Positions 18,749-27,725 are shown, numbered from the stretch's first letter. The stretch: 64,000 bases of DNA from CAG-791 sp963596015 (GCA_963596015.1 CAVBJS010000005.1:12822-76821); one strand, 5' to 3'. The notes: generated by a model from the sequence alone, not told the origin. Numbers and translations: made by a program.

Positions 18749-20509
18749 ATGGAAATTACAGAATTTGAAAAGAAACGGGCGGCCAATCTGATCTGGAACA
18801 GTGCCCACGATTATACCATCGAGACGGGTTTTCGAGTTTATGATTTTGATGGGAAGGCTGACGTATACTGGAACAGCATCGTAGGGGCAGTCCACCTGCA
18901 CTATGATTGGGAAAAGCTTTTGGCTTTCTATAATACCTTTCATGAAAAGATCGACCAGAGCGTCTATGAGAGTCTTTTCTGGCTGGCCCTGGAGAATGCC
19001 GCCTATGAGCGGGAGAGCAAAGTGCGGCCTGTCCTTCCTTCCCTGCGAAGGGCCTATGCGGAGCAAAAGCTGGCCTCTATGGAAGGAGCCTTTTCTCTGG
19101 AGGACTCCGCGGGACAGCGGCTGGTGGCCATCACCAAGGGCCATTTTCGAAGGGCTTTAGGCCAGGCCTGCGGTCTGCCGGATCTGGTGGATGTAAAACT
19201 GCTGGATGAGCTGGAGCTAGGCGCCGGGTTAGATACGGAAGAGGTCATTGCCCATCTGACAAAGACCCTGGAAAAATATTTTACCTACCGGGCAGGGGCT
19301 GGGGAAATGCCGGAGAGAGAACGGAAGATTCCCTCCCCCTGGCAGCTTTTTTCTCTGTTTCGAAGAAAGGGACGGGGGGATCCGGAAAGAGGACCGGTCC
19401 GCAGAATGTCCTTTGGCTACGGTGAGCATGTAGCGGAATACGGCAGCCAGGTGCTGGACCAAAGCCGCCTGCAGGTGGCTTTTGCCAGTTATACCGCCCA
19501 GACCGATGAAGGACTGAAGGAATATATCACCAATTACTTTGGTAAGCCCTTTTATGATGAAAAGGAAACGGCAGCGCTGCAGAAGGAATACTGTCAGGGA
19601 AATCATAAGGATGTGAAACTGCACATCACCAGAGGTGATTATACAGAGGAAATGCTGCAGGCAGGTTTTGCCGGGAAAATGCGCCGGGAGGCCATCCGGC
19701 AGGGAGAGAAGAACCGGAAGGCGTATGAGGCACAGGAGAGCCTGTGCCGGGTACAGAAAGAAAAGCTGGCGGCAAGGATCCGCAATTCCGTGCTGGTGCA
19801 CTTAGAAGACCAGACCATAAAGGCAGCCACGGGGAAGCTGCAGGGAGACAGAGTTTGGCGGGCCCTGTATCTAAATGATGATAAGGTCTTTACCAAAACT
19901 ATAAGGGGGGATATGGGAAATCTGACGGTGGACATCCTGTTAGATGCCTCCACCTCCCAGCTGTGCAGGCAGGAGACGGTGGCGGCCCAGGGGTATATCC
20001 TGGCCCAGGCGTTGACGGAGTGTCAGATCCCGGTGCGGGTCTCTTCTTTTTGCGCCATGAATGGCTATACGGTGATGAATGTATACCGGGACTACGCTGA
20101 GAATGATCGGAACAGAAAGATCTTTGACTATTTTACAGCCGGTGCCAACCGGGACGGACTGGCCATCCGGCTGGCTTCGGGGCTGTTGCAAAAGGAGAAC
20201 CATGCAGAGCACCGGATCCTGATCCTTTTATCAGACTGTCAGCCCAATGATGTGATCAAAGTTCGCTCTGCATCAGGCTCCTATCAGGATTATGCCGCGT
20301 CTGTGGCTGTGGATGATACAGCCGCTGAGGTGCATCGGGCCAGGATGGCGGGCATCAGCGTGCTTTGTGTGTTTATGGGCGGAGAGGATGCGCTGCCTGC
20401 GGTACACCGGATTTACGGACAGGACTTTACCAGGATCAGACAGCTGGACCTCTTTGCGGAGGCAGTGGGCAGCATGCTGCAAAACCGCATTATGATAACG
20501 GGAAATTAA
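18749..20509 (+). CDS. VWA-domain protein partner of MoxR ATPase
   Basis: The start is at MEITEFEKKRAANLIWN (AATGGGG upstream). The 586-residue protein has a helical N-terminal half, a basic middle (KIPSPWQLFSLFRRKGRG) and a C-terminal von Willebrand A domain with the MIDAS motif DASTS and a later acidic loop (SDCQPND). This arrangement resembles NorD/CobT-like VWA proteins that work with a MoxR ATPase to insert metal or activate an enzyme. No metalloenzyme gene is adjacent, so the target may be elsewhere. The downstream 220 bp hold a 15-bp perfect hairpin (20549-20582) and a dispersed repeat. Confidence 0.85.
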   Translation: MEITEFEKKRAANLIWNSAHDYTIETGFRVYDFDGKADVYWNSIVGAVHLHYDWEKLLAFYNTFHEKIDQSVYESLFWLALENAAYERESKVRPVLPSLRRAYAEQKLASMEGAFSLEDSAGQRLVAITKGHFRRALGQACGLPDLVDVKLLDELELGAGLDTEEVIAHLTKTLEKYFTYRAGAGEMPERERKIPSPWQLFSLFRRKGRGDPERGPVRRMSFGYGEHVAEYGSQVLDQSRLQVAFASYTAQTDEGLKEYITNYFGKPFYDEKETAALQKEYCQGNHKDVKLHITRGDYTEEMLQAGFAGKMRREAIRQGEKNRKAYEAQESLCRVQKEKLAARIRNSVLVHLEDQTIKAATGKLQGDRVWRALYLNDDKVFTKTIRGDMGNLTVDILLDASTSQLCRQETVAAQGYILAQALTECQIPVRVSSFCAMNGYTVMNVYRDYAENDRNRKIFDYFTAGANRDGLAIRLASGLLQKENHAEHRILILLSDCQPNDVIKVRSASGSYQDYAASVAVDDTAAEVHRARMAGISVLCVFMGGEDALPAVHRIYGQDFTRIRQLDLFAEAVGSMLQNRIMITGN

Positions 20510-20583
20510 AAGACAATATTTCCTGTGTTTCTAAGACTCGAGGAGAAGTTTGAAAGAAATGCCTGATGGCATTTCTTTCAAAC

Positions 20584-20680
20584 GGCATTGATGCCGTAAA
20601 CGTCATCAATGCAAGATCACATCGGAGAATTCGCCTTCGCGAAATTCTCCTCGTGTTGCCGCAGTAAACTGCGGCAAGAA
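20584..20680 (+). repeat. Multi-hairpin dispersed element, copy 1
   Basis: Three successive hairpins: GCATTGATG with CATCAATGC; GGAGAATT with AATTCTCC; TTGCCGCAG with CTGCGGCAA. The 100 bases from 20581 align without gaps to 38821-38920 with about 10 differences, several falling where pairing is kept by wobble. The element ends in AAGAAAAGAG, like a ribosome site, but here only the AraC gene on the other strand lies beyond. A separate 15-bp perfect hairpin (20549-20582) abuts its left end. Confidence 0.8.
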
Positions 20681-20683
20681 AAG

Positions 20684-20730
20684 AGAAAAAATGGGACTTT
20701 TTAGCTGGCGGAACGAACCTGAAAAGTCCA
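20684..20730 (-). terminator. Terminator of the AraC gene
   Basis: Read on the minus strand, GGACTTTT pairs with AAAAGTCC and is followed by CATTTTTT. It starts immediately after the AraC stop codon. Confidence 0.6.
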
Positions 20731-20732
20731 CA

Positions 20733-21581
20733 TTAAACACCGGCGTTTTGCCGGCGAACTTCCCTGGGGGTCATACCGTAGAGTTCTTTAAAGAGCCGGT
20801 TAAAAAGGGTCTGGTTGGAAAAACCGCTTTGGGTCATGACTTCTGCGATAGGCAGATCGGTGGTCCGCAGCAGTCGGCCGGCATGGGAGATGCGCACTTC
20901 ATCCAGATAGCGCAAAAAGGTAATGCCCATGTGCTTTTTAAAGAAGCGGCAGAAGTATTCTCTGGTAAAGCCGGTATAGGCGGCCATGTCATCCAGCGTC
21001 AGTTTTTCACTGTAGTGCTCATTTACATAGGTGATGATGTCCCGGATGGTATCATTGGGCTGCTTTTGAGCTGTGACGGTGCCGGAGGGGGCATAGACAG
21101 AAAAATAACGGATCAGATCAGCAAGCATCAGCAAGGCCGTGCCGTCGGAGCGCATGGCGCTGGTGCTTTCATTTTTGATATGGTTGCGGATCAGATCCTG
21201 GGCCAGTTGGCACAGACGGATATAGTGGGTGGAAGAAGGATCGTCCAGCGGAAGAGGGCGGCAGCGGATCCGGTACAGCTCTAAGTCGGGGCAGTAGACG
21301 GAGAGCTGCTTTTTATCCACATGGATGCACAGGAACATATACAGGGTGGAACCGGAATGAATGGCGTGTACCTCCTTGGCGTCAAAGACGATGAGCTGGT
21401 TGCGGCACAACTGCACCGTATCCTGACCGATGCGGATGGTGACCTCCCCGTTTACACAGTACAGGATCTCCATGGCCTCGTGCCAGTGCAGAGGCCGGTG
21501 GGGACTTTCCATGGCTGCCATAGAGACCTGAATGCCCAGATTGCCCAGAGGTTGCAGTGCTTCGTGATAGGGTTTATGCAA
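20733..21581 (-). CDS. AraC-family transcription regulator with cupin N-terminus
   Basis: The start is placed at a TTG codon (residues HKPYHEALQPLG follow) because AGGAAAGGAG lies 6 bases before it; the longer reading frame adds 82 hydrophobic residues of upstream DNA. The 282-residue protein has a cupin-like effector domain (HWHEAMEILYCVNGEVTIRIG) and two C-terminal helix-turn-helix motifs (LDDMAAYTGFTREYFCRFFKK and the SGFSNQTLFNRLFKELYGMTPREVR region). It is transcribed away from a 55-residue protein gene; the 157-bp space between them is the natural place for its binding site. Ligand unknown. Confidence 0.88.
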   Translation of the reverse strand: MHKPYHEALQPLGNLGIQVSMAAMESPHRPLHWHEAMEILYCVNGEVTIRIGQDTVQLCRNQLIVFDAKEVHAIHSGSTLYMFLCIHVDKKQLSVYCPDLELYRIRCRPLPLDDPSSTHYIRLCQLAQDLIRNHIKNESTSAMRSDGTALLMLADLIRYFSVYAPSGTVTAQKQPNDTIRDIITYVNEHYSEKLTLDDMAAYTGFTREYFCRFFKKHMGITFLRYLDEVRISHAGRLLRTTDLPIAEVMTQSGFSNQTLFNRLFKELYGMTPREVRRQNAGV

Positions 21582-21617
21582 AGGCGGCTCCTTTCCTGAA
21601 CAGTAGTAAATGTCAAT

Positions 21618-21644
21618 ATCCTCGTAAAACAGGATAATTATAAT
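21618..21644 (+). promoter_or_regulatory. Possible AraC-controlled promoter of the 55-residue protein gene
   Basis: TATAAT at 21639-21644 has no good -35 hexamer 16-18 bases upstream, as expected of an activator-dependent promoter. Where -35 would lie there is an inverted repeat, TATCCT and AGGATA around 8 bases (21618-21637). Confidence 0.45.
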
Positions 21645-21738
21645 ACTGGATACCCTCCTTGAACAAGCGTAGAATACGGGATGTAGAAAAGAAAGAGAGA
21701 AAAAGAGAAATCCAAAAGAGAAGAAGGAGGATAATAAC

Positions 21739-21906
21739 ATGAGTACAATGGCAATTTCTAACAGCAAGGCAGCAGGCAGAAAGTCTTTAAAGGAACGCTT
21801 CGAGGCATATATCGAGGAGAACGGCAACTACATTGCATCTGCTATGGCCGCTATGTCCGGCAACTACTACGCCGCAGCAGAGCTGGTAAACGAAGCAAGA
21901 CAGTAA
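21739..21906 (+). CDS. Small 55-residue protein, unknown function
   Basis: The frame begins MSTMAISNSKAAGRKSLKER and ends AAAELVNEARQ. AAGGAGG sits 8 bases before the ATG. The N-terminus is Ser/Lys-rich, followed by an amphipathic helix (FEAYIEENGNYIASAM) and an Ala/Tyr-rich end (SGNYYAAAELV). There is no signal peptide, Cys cluster or double-Gly leader, so it is not an obvious bacteriocin or modified-peptide precursor. It has its own candidate promoter upstream and a strong terminator 113 bp after the stop, making it a stand-alone unit divergent from an AraC regulator. I do not recognise the family; a small regulatory or binding protein under AraC control is a guess. Confidence 0.75.
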   Translation: MSTMAISNSKAAGRKSLKERFEAYIEENGNYIASAMAAMSGNYYAAAELVNEARQ

Positions 21907-22019
21907 AGATCTGCATAAAGACAGCAGCATAAGATCGTAAGTATAAGAGATCAAAACGATCTCATTAACTTAAAAGACACATTAAGATACATTTAATCAC
22001 AAGCATACCTTCTATAAGA

Positions 22020-22066
22020 AAGCTCCTTTTCATGGCTTACGGGCGATGAAAAGGAGCTTTTTTTTT
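22020..22066 (+). terminator. Strong rho-independent terminator
   Basis: AAGCTCCTTTTCAT pairs perfectly with ATGAAAAGGAGCTT over a 12-base loop, followed by a run of T. It closes the 55-residue protein transcript. Confidence 0.9.
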
Positions 22067-22148
22067 ACCAAATGACGCCGTAAAACCCCTAGCTTTAGCT
22101 ATGGGGATATAAGGCGACTATTATACACTTGGAAAGAGGATCAGTTTT

Positions 22149-22583
22149 TCAAAGGAACTGATCCTGGTCCGGGAAAATAGCAATGATCTGGTCCAGAGAT
22201 ATGGCGGTGCCGTCTGTAAAGGTCAGAGTACGGGTAAAATCATCCAGTTTTTTGACATGACCTGTCAGAGTGGTATAGGAGCCGCCGGCTTTTCGCTGGT
22301 CCGGGACAAAGTAGGTGATAGTGATCTGTGGCTGTTCATTTAAGTGGGCAGCGATGGATTGCAAGGTCTCACTCATGCGTATCAGCATATCTTCGTCCGG
22401 CACAATGCGCCGATCCGTCAGCCGTCCGGTCTCGTCTACTGCTTCCTCATATCCGGTGAGAGCGGCAAAAGGTGAAAACTGTGCCGCCCGGTCTTCCATG
22501 GACATAGGAGCTCTGGTGGAGGAAACGTGATGAGGCAGATGGATAATGTCTTCGTATTTATTGGATCGTTCCGGTTGTTTCAT
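22149..22583 (-). CDS. YolD-like protein
   Basis: A 144-residue protein starting MKQPERSNKYEDIIHLPHHVS (an ATG 4 codons earlier is also possible). RAPMSMEDRAAQFSPFAALTGYEEAVDET is the typical YolD-like motif, and the C-terminal half is a small beta domain (GHVKKLDDFTRTLTFTDGTAISLDQIIAI). YolD-like proteins are nearly always encoded beside Y-family polymerases of the UvrX type, as here, 110 bp downstream of the polymerase gene. They are thought to modulate translesion synthesis, but their biochemistry is not settled. Confidence 0.85.
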   Translation of the reverse strand: MKQPERSNKYEDIIHLPHHVSSTRAPMSMEDRAAQFSPFAALTGYEEAVDETGRLTDRRIVPDEDMLIRMSETLQSIAAHLNEQPQITITYFVPDQRKAGGSYTTLTGHVKKLDDFTRTLTFTDGTAISLDQIIAIFPDQDQFL

Positions 22584-22693
22584 TATGATCACCATTTGGC
22601 AGGCGCTGTGCGCCGGAGAGATTGCAAAGTAAATTTGGGGATTATGCGGCGGTTAGGGTTAGCTGTAATGATCCTATAAGAGCCAACTGCCTG

Positions 22694-24202
22694 TTATGCC
22701 TTATGTCCGCCGATCTGAGCATTGCGGCTCATGGCAGTGGCGCCTTCCTGGAGATTCATACCTCGCAGGATCGCATTTTTGCCGTATTTCTTTTTAAGGA
22801 CGATGGCGGCTTCCTGCATTTTCCGCTCCTTGGCATTACGGGCGGCTTCTTCCTTATCCGACTCTTCTTTAGCCGCATAGTCTGTAAAAAGATCCAGCTG
22901 CTCATACTTAGGCTCTTTCGCAGGGGCCGCCGACTCATCCATTACGTGATTGGCAGTAATATTCATGCGTCTTATCAAGAGAGCCGGGTTGACGATACGG
23001 TCAAAGAGCGTGGCAGCGGCGTCCATAATCTGGTGGGTGGAGGAGGAAAAACGGCCGAGATTTTCCGTGCCGTGGGCGTGTTTTGGAATCTGCCGGCCGT
23101 AGTGGTCGGTAACGATCTCACCTTTATAAGCTTTTCGCCGCACGGGGTCCGTCAGATTCTCGATGTCATAGCCGATCGTGACGACGATCTGGTCGGTGAC
23201 CAGCCTTTTATCCACCAGATCCAGGGAAAGACCATCCGCCATTTCCCGCAGCACCAGCCTTGCCTTATCTGCCTCATAGGGGCACTGGAGCACCTGTCCG
23301 GCGCTGAGGCTGTTATTCTCCGGACGGTAAGCCTTGATGGCCTCAATGGTGCAGGGCTCCCATCCCCAGGCGTGGTCGATGAGAAGCTGGGCATTCTTTC
23401 CAAAGAGTCGATAGAGTAAATCTTCATGGTAGACAGAGCACTGGGCCACGTCCCCCATGGTGAACATACCGTTGGCCGCAAGGCGTTTGGCGTATCCTCT
23501 CCCTACCCGCCAAAAGTCCGTGATAGGCTTGTGATCCCACAATTCCCGACGATAGGTCATCTCATCCAGATAGGCGATCCGCACACCGTTCTCATCCGCA
23601 GGGATGTGCTTGGCCTTTACATCCATGGCCACCTTACAAAGATAGAGATTGGTACCGATGCCGGCGGTGGCGGTGATGCCGGTGGTATGAAGAACGTCCA
23701 GCACCATCTTCATGGCCAGGTCATGGGGCGTCAGATCATAGGTGTGAAGGTAATCGGTGACATCGATAAAAACCTCATCGATGGAGTAGACTACCACATC
23801 CTCCGGTGCCACATACTTCATATAGATGGAATAGATCCGGGTACTGTATTCCATATAGTGAGCCATCCGGGGCGGGGCGATGAGAAAATCAAGCGCCAGC
23901 GAAGGATCTGCTGTCAGCTCTGTGCCCAAAACGGACTTACCTGAAAAGGGGCGGCCGTGGAGATGTGCCTGCCGCTCTATATTCACTTCCCGCACCCGCT
24001 GGCGGACCTCAAAGAGCCTGGCCCGCCCCGGAATGCCGTAAGATTTAAGAGTAGGTGTGACTGCCAGACAGATGGTCTTATCCGTACGACTCTCGTCGGC
24101 TACCACCAGATTCGTATTTAAAGGATCCAGTCCCCGCTCCCGACATTCTACAGAGGCATAGAAGGATTTTAGATCGATGGCGATATAGATGCGTTCCTTC
24201 AA
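22694..24202 (-). CDS. Y-family translesion DNA polymerase (UvrX/UmuC-like)
   Basis: A 502-residue protein with the catalytic palm motifs IAIDLKSFYASVECRERG near the N-terminus and YSIDEVFIDVT further on; the acidic residues coordinate the two metals. Little-finger and C-terminal regions follow, with a charged tail (EESDKEEAARNAKERKMQEA) that may contain a clamp-binding segment. It copies past DNA lesions at the cost of errors. The promoter region has a LexA-like box, so SOS induction is likely. YolD is encoded downstream in the same direction. Confidence 0.92.
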   Translation of the reverse strand: MKERIYIAIDLKSFYASVECRERGLDPLNTNLVVADESRTDKTICLAVTPTLKSYGIPGRARLFEVRQRVREVNIERQAHLHGRPFSGKSVLGTELTADPSLALDFLIAPPRMAHYMEYSTRIYSIYMKYVAPEDVVVYSIDEVFIDVTDYLHTYDLTPHDLAMKMVLDVLHTTGITATAGIGTNLYLCKVAMDVKAKHIPADENGVRIAYLDEMTYRRELWDHKPITDFWRVGRGYAKRLAANGMFTMGDVAQCSVYHEDLLYRLFGKNAQLLIDHAWGWEPCTIEAIKAYRPENNSLSAGQVLQCPYEADKARLVLREMADGLSLDLVDKRLVTDQIVVTIGYDIENLTDPVRRKAYKGEIVTDHYGRQIPKHAHGTENLGRFSSSTHQIMDAAATLFDRIVNPALLIRRMNITANHVMDESAAPAKEPKYEQLDLFTDYAAKEESDKEEAARNAKERKMQEAAIVLKKKYGKNAILRGMNLQEGATAMSRNAQIGGHKA

Positions 24203-24235
24203 AACAAAGTAAACCTCCCGGCAAAATCAAATATC

Positions 24236-24282
24236 GAACATATATTCTACCATATGATATAGTCTTTTTTGAGAAAGGTCAA
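24236..24282 (-). promoter_or_regulatory. SOS-type promoter with LexA-like box
   Basis: On the minus strand, TTGACC (24277-24282) and TATCAT (24254-24259) are 17 bases apart. GAACATATATTC at 24236-24247, one base from the Gram-positive LexA palindrome GAACATATGTTC, lies at the start of the transcript, where repressor would block the polymerase gene. Confidence 0.7.
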
Positions 24283-24325
24283 GTGAAGGAAAAAAAGTGA
24301 AGTATCAGTATTCCGGTGATCACCT

Positions 24326-26143
24326 TCAGCTGTAGATCCGGATCTCCACCTCCGTCATTCCCCCCACCTCACTGCGATAAGTCAGGCCGCAGGTCTCATC
24401 GTAGTAGAGCTGCAGGCGGCGGTGGGTGTTGTAGACGCCGATATTGCTGCCTTTTTTGCTCTGGCCCTCACCTGTAAGAATGGTGCTTAGCTTTTCCGGG
24501 GAGATGCCTACGCCGTCATCAGAGACCACGAAGACCAGATAGGGATCTTCCCGCCAGCCGGCGATGACGATGGTGCCGGCCCGGTCCTCTTTTTCCAGGA
24601 TGCCGTGGAGCAGGGCGTTTTCCACGATGGGCTGGAAGACCAGCTTGGGAATGGAGCAGTCCAGCATATCTTCCGGCACATCAATGACGAAATCGATCCG
24701 GTCGTCATAGCGCATGTTCTGCAGCCGCATGTACAGTTCGGCATGCTCCAGCTCATCCCGCAGCGGCACCACGTTATTGCCCTTGTTCAAGGTGAGCTTG
24801 TAGAAACGGGAGAGAAGCTGCACCGCCTCCGATACCTCTTTTGTCTGACCGGACTGGGCCTGCCAGTTGATCATGTCCAGGGTATTGTAGAGAAAATGGG
24901 GATTGATCTGTGCCTGAAGGGCATTGAACTCAGACATCCGCAGCTCCTCCGCGGCCTTGATCTGTTCCTCCAACAGGGTATTGATCTTGGCGGACATGTA
25001 ATTATAGGTATCCACCAATTCGCCGATCTCGTCGGCGCTCTCCTCGGCAGGCAGGAGCTTTGGCGGGCCAAAGCGCACATTCTTCATCTGATGGATGACA
25101 CTGGAGAGGCGATTGATGACAGAGGCGGAAAGGGCGATGGAGACGATGATACTCAGCAGCAGGAAAAAGCCGTACAGCAGCAGAAATTCCAGCAGAATGG
25201 AGGTGCCCTCGGAGGTGATGTTGCCGGCAGGGATGACCGTCACCATATACCAGTCGGTGCCGCTGATGCGTTTGTAGCCGGTATAGACACTCTCCCCGGC
25301 AAAGTTCTGCCGCACCAGCCGCTGGGTGGTCTTTATCCGCTCCGGAATATCCTCGTAATCCATAAAGTAGGTACCGGAAAGGGTGGGGCTGGTGGTGGCT
25401 ACGATGGACTGCCGCTCATTGATGATATAAATGGCGCTGTCGGAAAAAGGATTGTTATTGAGCAGGAAGGAATTGATGCTGTCCTGCTGAAAATAAACGG
25501 CAATGAAGGCACAGCGGTCATTGTCCAGCCGGATCTTGCGGATGATGGCCATGTTGCCGTATTTGTCGATCTCGCTGGGACTTAAGTACATGGCGGGACA
25601 GATCAGGGTACTTTGGTCATAATGGGTGAAAATGCCGTGCCAGTAGGTGCCGGTGGTCTCTGAAAGGGAAGCAAAAAGAGTGGTTCCTGTATAATGCCGG
25701 AGCTGCCGCAGATGGGGCTCATCCATGTAAATGCGGATGGCACTGATGGCATGACTGTCTTTGATATAGTTGGTGGAATCCAGAAAAGTACGGATATCCT
25801 CTGCTTTCAGAGAAACAGCGTCAGCACCCTGTGCTGCCGTGTCGTAGTCGCTCCGTAGAAAATTCATGAGAAACTCCTGCTCACTGAGGGCATCCACCAC
25901 AGAGGTGATCTGGGCCATCATACCCTCTAAGTTGGTGGCAGTCTGCTCGCTGATGGCTTCAAAGTTGCGCAGGGTATTATCCGTGATCAGGGCAGAAAAC
26001 TTCCCGTAAGTAAAGATCGCGATCACCAAGGTGGGCACCATGGCTAACAGCAGGTGGGTGATCAGAAATTTGGACTTAAGGTGGATGTTATAAAAGAAAG
26101 AATGATAAATGTTGTGCAGGATTTTTTTCACGCTTATCCTCAT
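24326..26143 (-). CDS. YesM-family sensor histidine kinase
   Basis: A 605-residue protein. One N-terminal transmembrane helix (FLITHLLLAMVPTLVIAIF) is followed by an extracellular dCache-like sensor (about 50-300), a second helix (LLEFLLLYGFFLLLSIIV), a HAMP region (INRLSSVIHQMKNV), the His-kinase dimerisation motif QINPHFLYNTLDMINWQ with the acceptor His, and a C-terminal HATPase (IVENALLHGI, DDGVGIS, GSNIGVYNTHRRL). The YesN-type regulator gene ends 9 bp upstream, so they are cotranscribed. The neighbouring transporter suggests it senses a plant or host sugar such as rhamnose or a rhamnose-containing glycan. Confidence 0.92.
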   Translation of the reverse strand: MRISVKKILHNIYHSFFYNIHLKSKFLITHLLLAMVPTLVIAIFTYGKFSALITDNTLRNFEAISEQTATNLEGMMAQITSVVDALSEQEFLMNFLRSDYDTAAQGADAVSLKAEDIRTFLDSTNYIKDSHAISAIRIYMDEPHLRQLRHYTGTTLFASLSETTGTYWHGIFTHYDQSTLICPAMYLSPSEIDKYGNMAIIRKIRLDNDRCAFIAVYFQQDSINSFLLNNNPFSDSAIYIINERQSIVATTSPTLSGTYFMDYEDIPERIKTTQRLVRQNFAGESVYTGYKRISGTDWYMVTVIPAGNITSEGTSILLEFLLLYGFFLLLSIIVSIALSASVINRLSSVIHQMKNVRFGPPKLLPAEESADEIGELVDTYNYMSAKINTLLEEQIKAAEELRMSEFNALQAQINPHFLYNTLDMINWQAQSGQTKEVSEAVQLLSRFYKLTLNKGNNVVPLRDELEHAELYMRLQNMRYDDRIDFVIDVPEDMLDCSIPKLVFQPIVENALLHGILEKEDRAGTIVIAGWREDPYLVFVVSDDGVGISPEKLSTILTGEGQSKKGSNIGVYNTHRRLQLYYDETCGLTYRSEVGGMTEVEIRIYS

Positions 26144-26152
26144 TTTGCAGCA

Positions 26153-27715
26153 TTATTTCTCCGTATCTGTCAGCTGACTCTCTCTGTATTCCGACGGAGA
26201 AAGCCCTACATATTTCTTAAAGCTCTTTCCGAAATAGTTGCCGTCGGCGTAACCCACCATGGCAGAGATCTCCGAGATCTTATTCCGGGGATCCGCCAGA
26301 AATTTTCTGGCCTTACCCATACGGTAGGCGGCAATATACTGATTCAGAGTCTGTCCGGTCTCATTTTTAAAATAGGTGCACAGATAGGAAGTGGAAAGAT
26401 GCACGTGGTCGCTGATGGCTTTGATGGACAGATTCTGGTCGGCATAGTGCTGGCGTATATAATCCCGGATCAGAAAGACGGTAGAGTCATCACTGTCCTT
26501 GGACTGGGCACGGTAAGCCTTCAGCAGCCGTTCATGCTCCTGCAGGAAAAGTGCCTGCAGCTGGTGAATGTTGCGGCAGCGGGATACCTGAGCCAGCTGG
26601 CTTTCGTTGCTGCCTCCCTCGTGGAAATCCGTAAGCCGGTATTCATAGGCTGTCCGGTGCAGCTGCTGCAGCAGACGATAGTACACATCCCGGATCACAT
26701 CCGGCAGAAAGCTGCGATTATCAAGAAGAGCATTGTAAAAATCCTCCACCAGCTTTCTGACTTCTTCCAGATTTCCACCGTCGATGGCCTGCTGATAGGC
26801 TTGCTGCAGCGTCTGGAGCATACTTTCCTCCAAAACCGGAGACTGCTCCCGGTAGTGCAGTACCTTATCAGAGGAGAAAAAGGCATTCTGCTGCAGGATC
26901 ACGGCACTGTGGTAGGAATCCGGCAGGGCGGTCAGCGTATCCGTCTGTTTGCCAAAGCACAGGATATAATCCTCAAATTCCGTGCAGCAGGCCTGGACCT
27001 GCTCGGTGAGATCTCTGTATAGGTAGGAGTCCATACGGGCGCGGTAAAGGAAATGCACCAGCAGGTACTCCTGGTGTTTGCTGGTATGGACCTGCAGCAC
27101 CCCCAGCTGCTGACAGCAGTGACTGATCTTATCAAAAAAGCGGCGGATGATGTCCTCCGGATATTCTGTCAGAGAGGGAAAAACATGGACCGTCATGGTG
27201 AAAAAGCTGCCTTTTTCAGAGGAAAGGGACAGGCTTTTCAGAGTCTCCCGGTCGGCTTTGAAGCCGCCTCTGGTCATGGCAAGGGCCAGACGCGAGGTGG
27301 CTTCCCGCTGCAGCAGGTCGTGGGAGAGCAGGGCATTGTGGGAACGCTGACAGCTCTCTAAGGCCTCCCGGACGGCGTCCTCTACTTCCTCCAGCTGAAT
27401 GGGCTTTTCCACATAGCGGATGGCGTGGAGCTTGATGGCCGCCTTCAGATACTCCTTGTCCGAATAGCCGCTCATGAAGATGACGGGACATTCCGGTGAC
27501 AGCTCTGTGACGGCGGTGGCAAGCCCGATTCCATCCATCTGGGGCATCCGCACGTCTGTCAGAATGATATCCGGATGTTCTGTCTTAAATAAAGTAAGAG
27601 CCTGCACGCCGTTTTCCGCATCCAGTACCCCATCGATGCCCAAAGAGGCCCAGTTGATTCCCCGCATCAGACCTTCTCTTGTCAGACGCTCATCGTCAGC
27701 GATCAAAATCTTCAT
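26153..27715 (-). CDS. YesN-family response regulator with AraC output
   Basis: A 520-residue protein: an N-terminal receiver (KILIADDERLTREGL; acceptor Asp in DIILTDVRMPQMDG; Lys in YVEKPIQ), a long middle region (about 130-410) typical of YesN proteins, and a C-terminal AraC-type pair of helix-turn-helix motifs (LSIKAISDHVHLSTSYLCTYFK and ISEISAMVGYADGNYFGKSFKK). It is first in the operon with the YesM-type kinase and divergent from the sugar ABC transporter operon, its most likely target. The 389-bp divergent region holds a 34-bp repeat array that could be its binding site, plus a dispersed hairpin element just before this gene's start. Confidence 0.92.
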   Translation of the reverse strand: MKILIADDERLTREGLMRGINWASLGIDGVLDAENGVQALTLFKTEHPDIILTDVRMPQMDGIGLATAVTELSPECPVIFMSGYSDKEYLKAAIKLHAIRYVEKPIQLEEVEDAVREALESCQRSHNALLSHDLLQREATSRLALAMTRGGFKADRETLKSLSLSSEKGSFFTMTVHVFPSLTEYPEDIIRRFFDKISHCCQQLGVLQVHTSKHQEYLLVHFLYRARMDSYLYRDLTEQVQACCTEFEDYILCFGKQTDTLTALPDSYHSAVILQQNAFFSSDKVLHYREQSPVLEESMLQTLQQAYQQAIDGGNLEEVRKLVEDFYNALLDNRSFLPDVIRDVYYRLLQQLHRTAYEYRLTDFHEGGSNESQLAQVSRCRNIHQLQALFLQEHERLLKAYRAQSKDSDDSTVFLIRDYIRQHYADQNLSIKAISDHVHLSTSYLCTYFKNETGQTLNQYIAAYRMGKARKFLADPRNKISEISAMVGYADGNYFGKSFKKYVGLSPSEYRESQLTDTEK

Positions 27716-27725
27716 ATCTCTCCCC

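Noticed and set aside
20691..21284. Plus-strand frame beginning after the hairpin element with a ribosome-site-like sequence
   Set aside because: It runs antisense through the AraC gene and has no domain. The start context comes from the repeat's end, so it is noted but not called.
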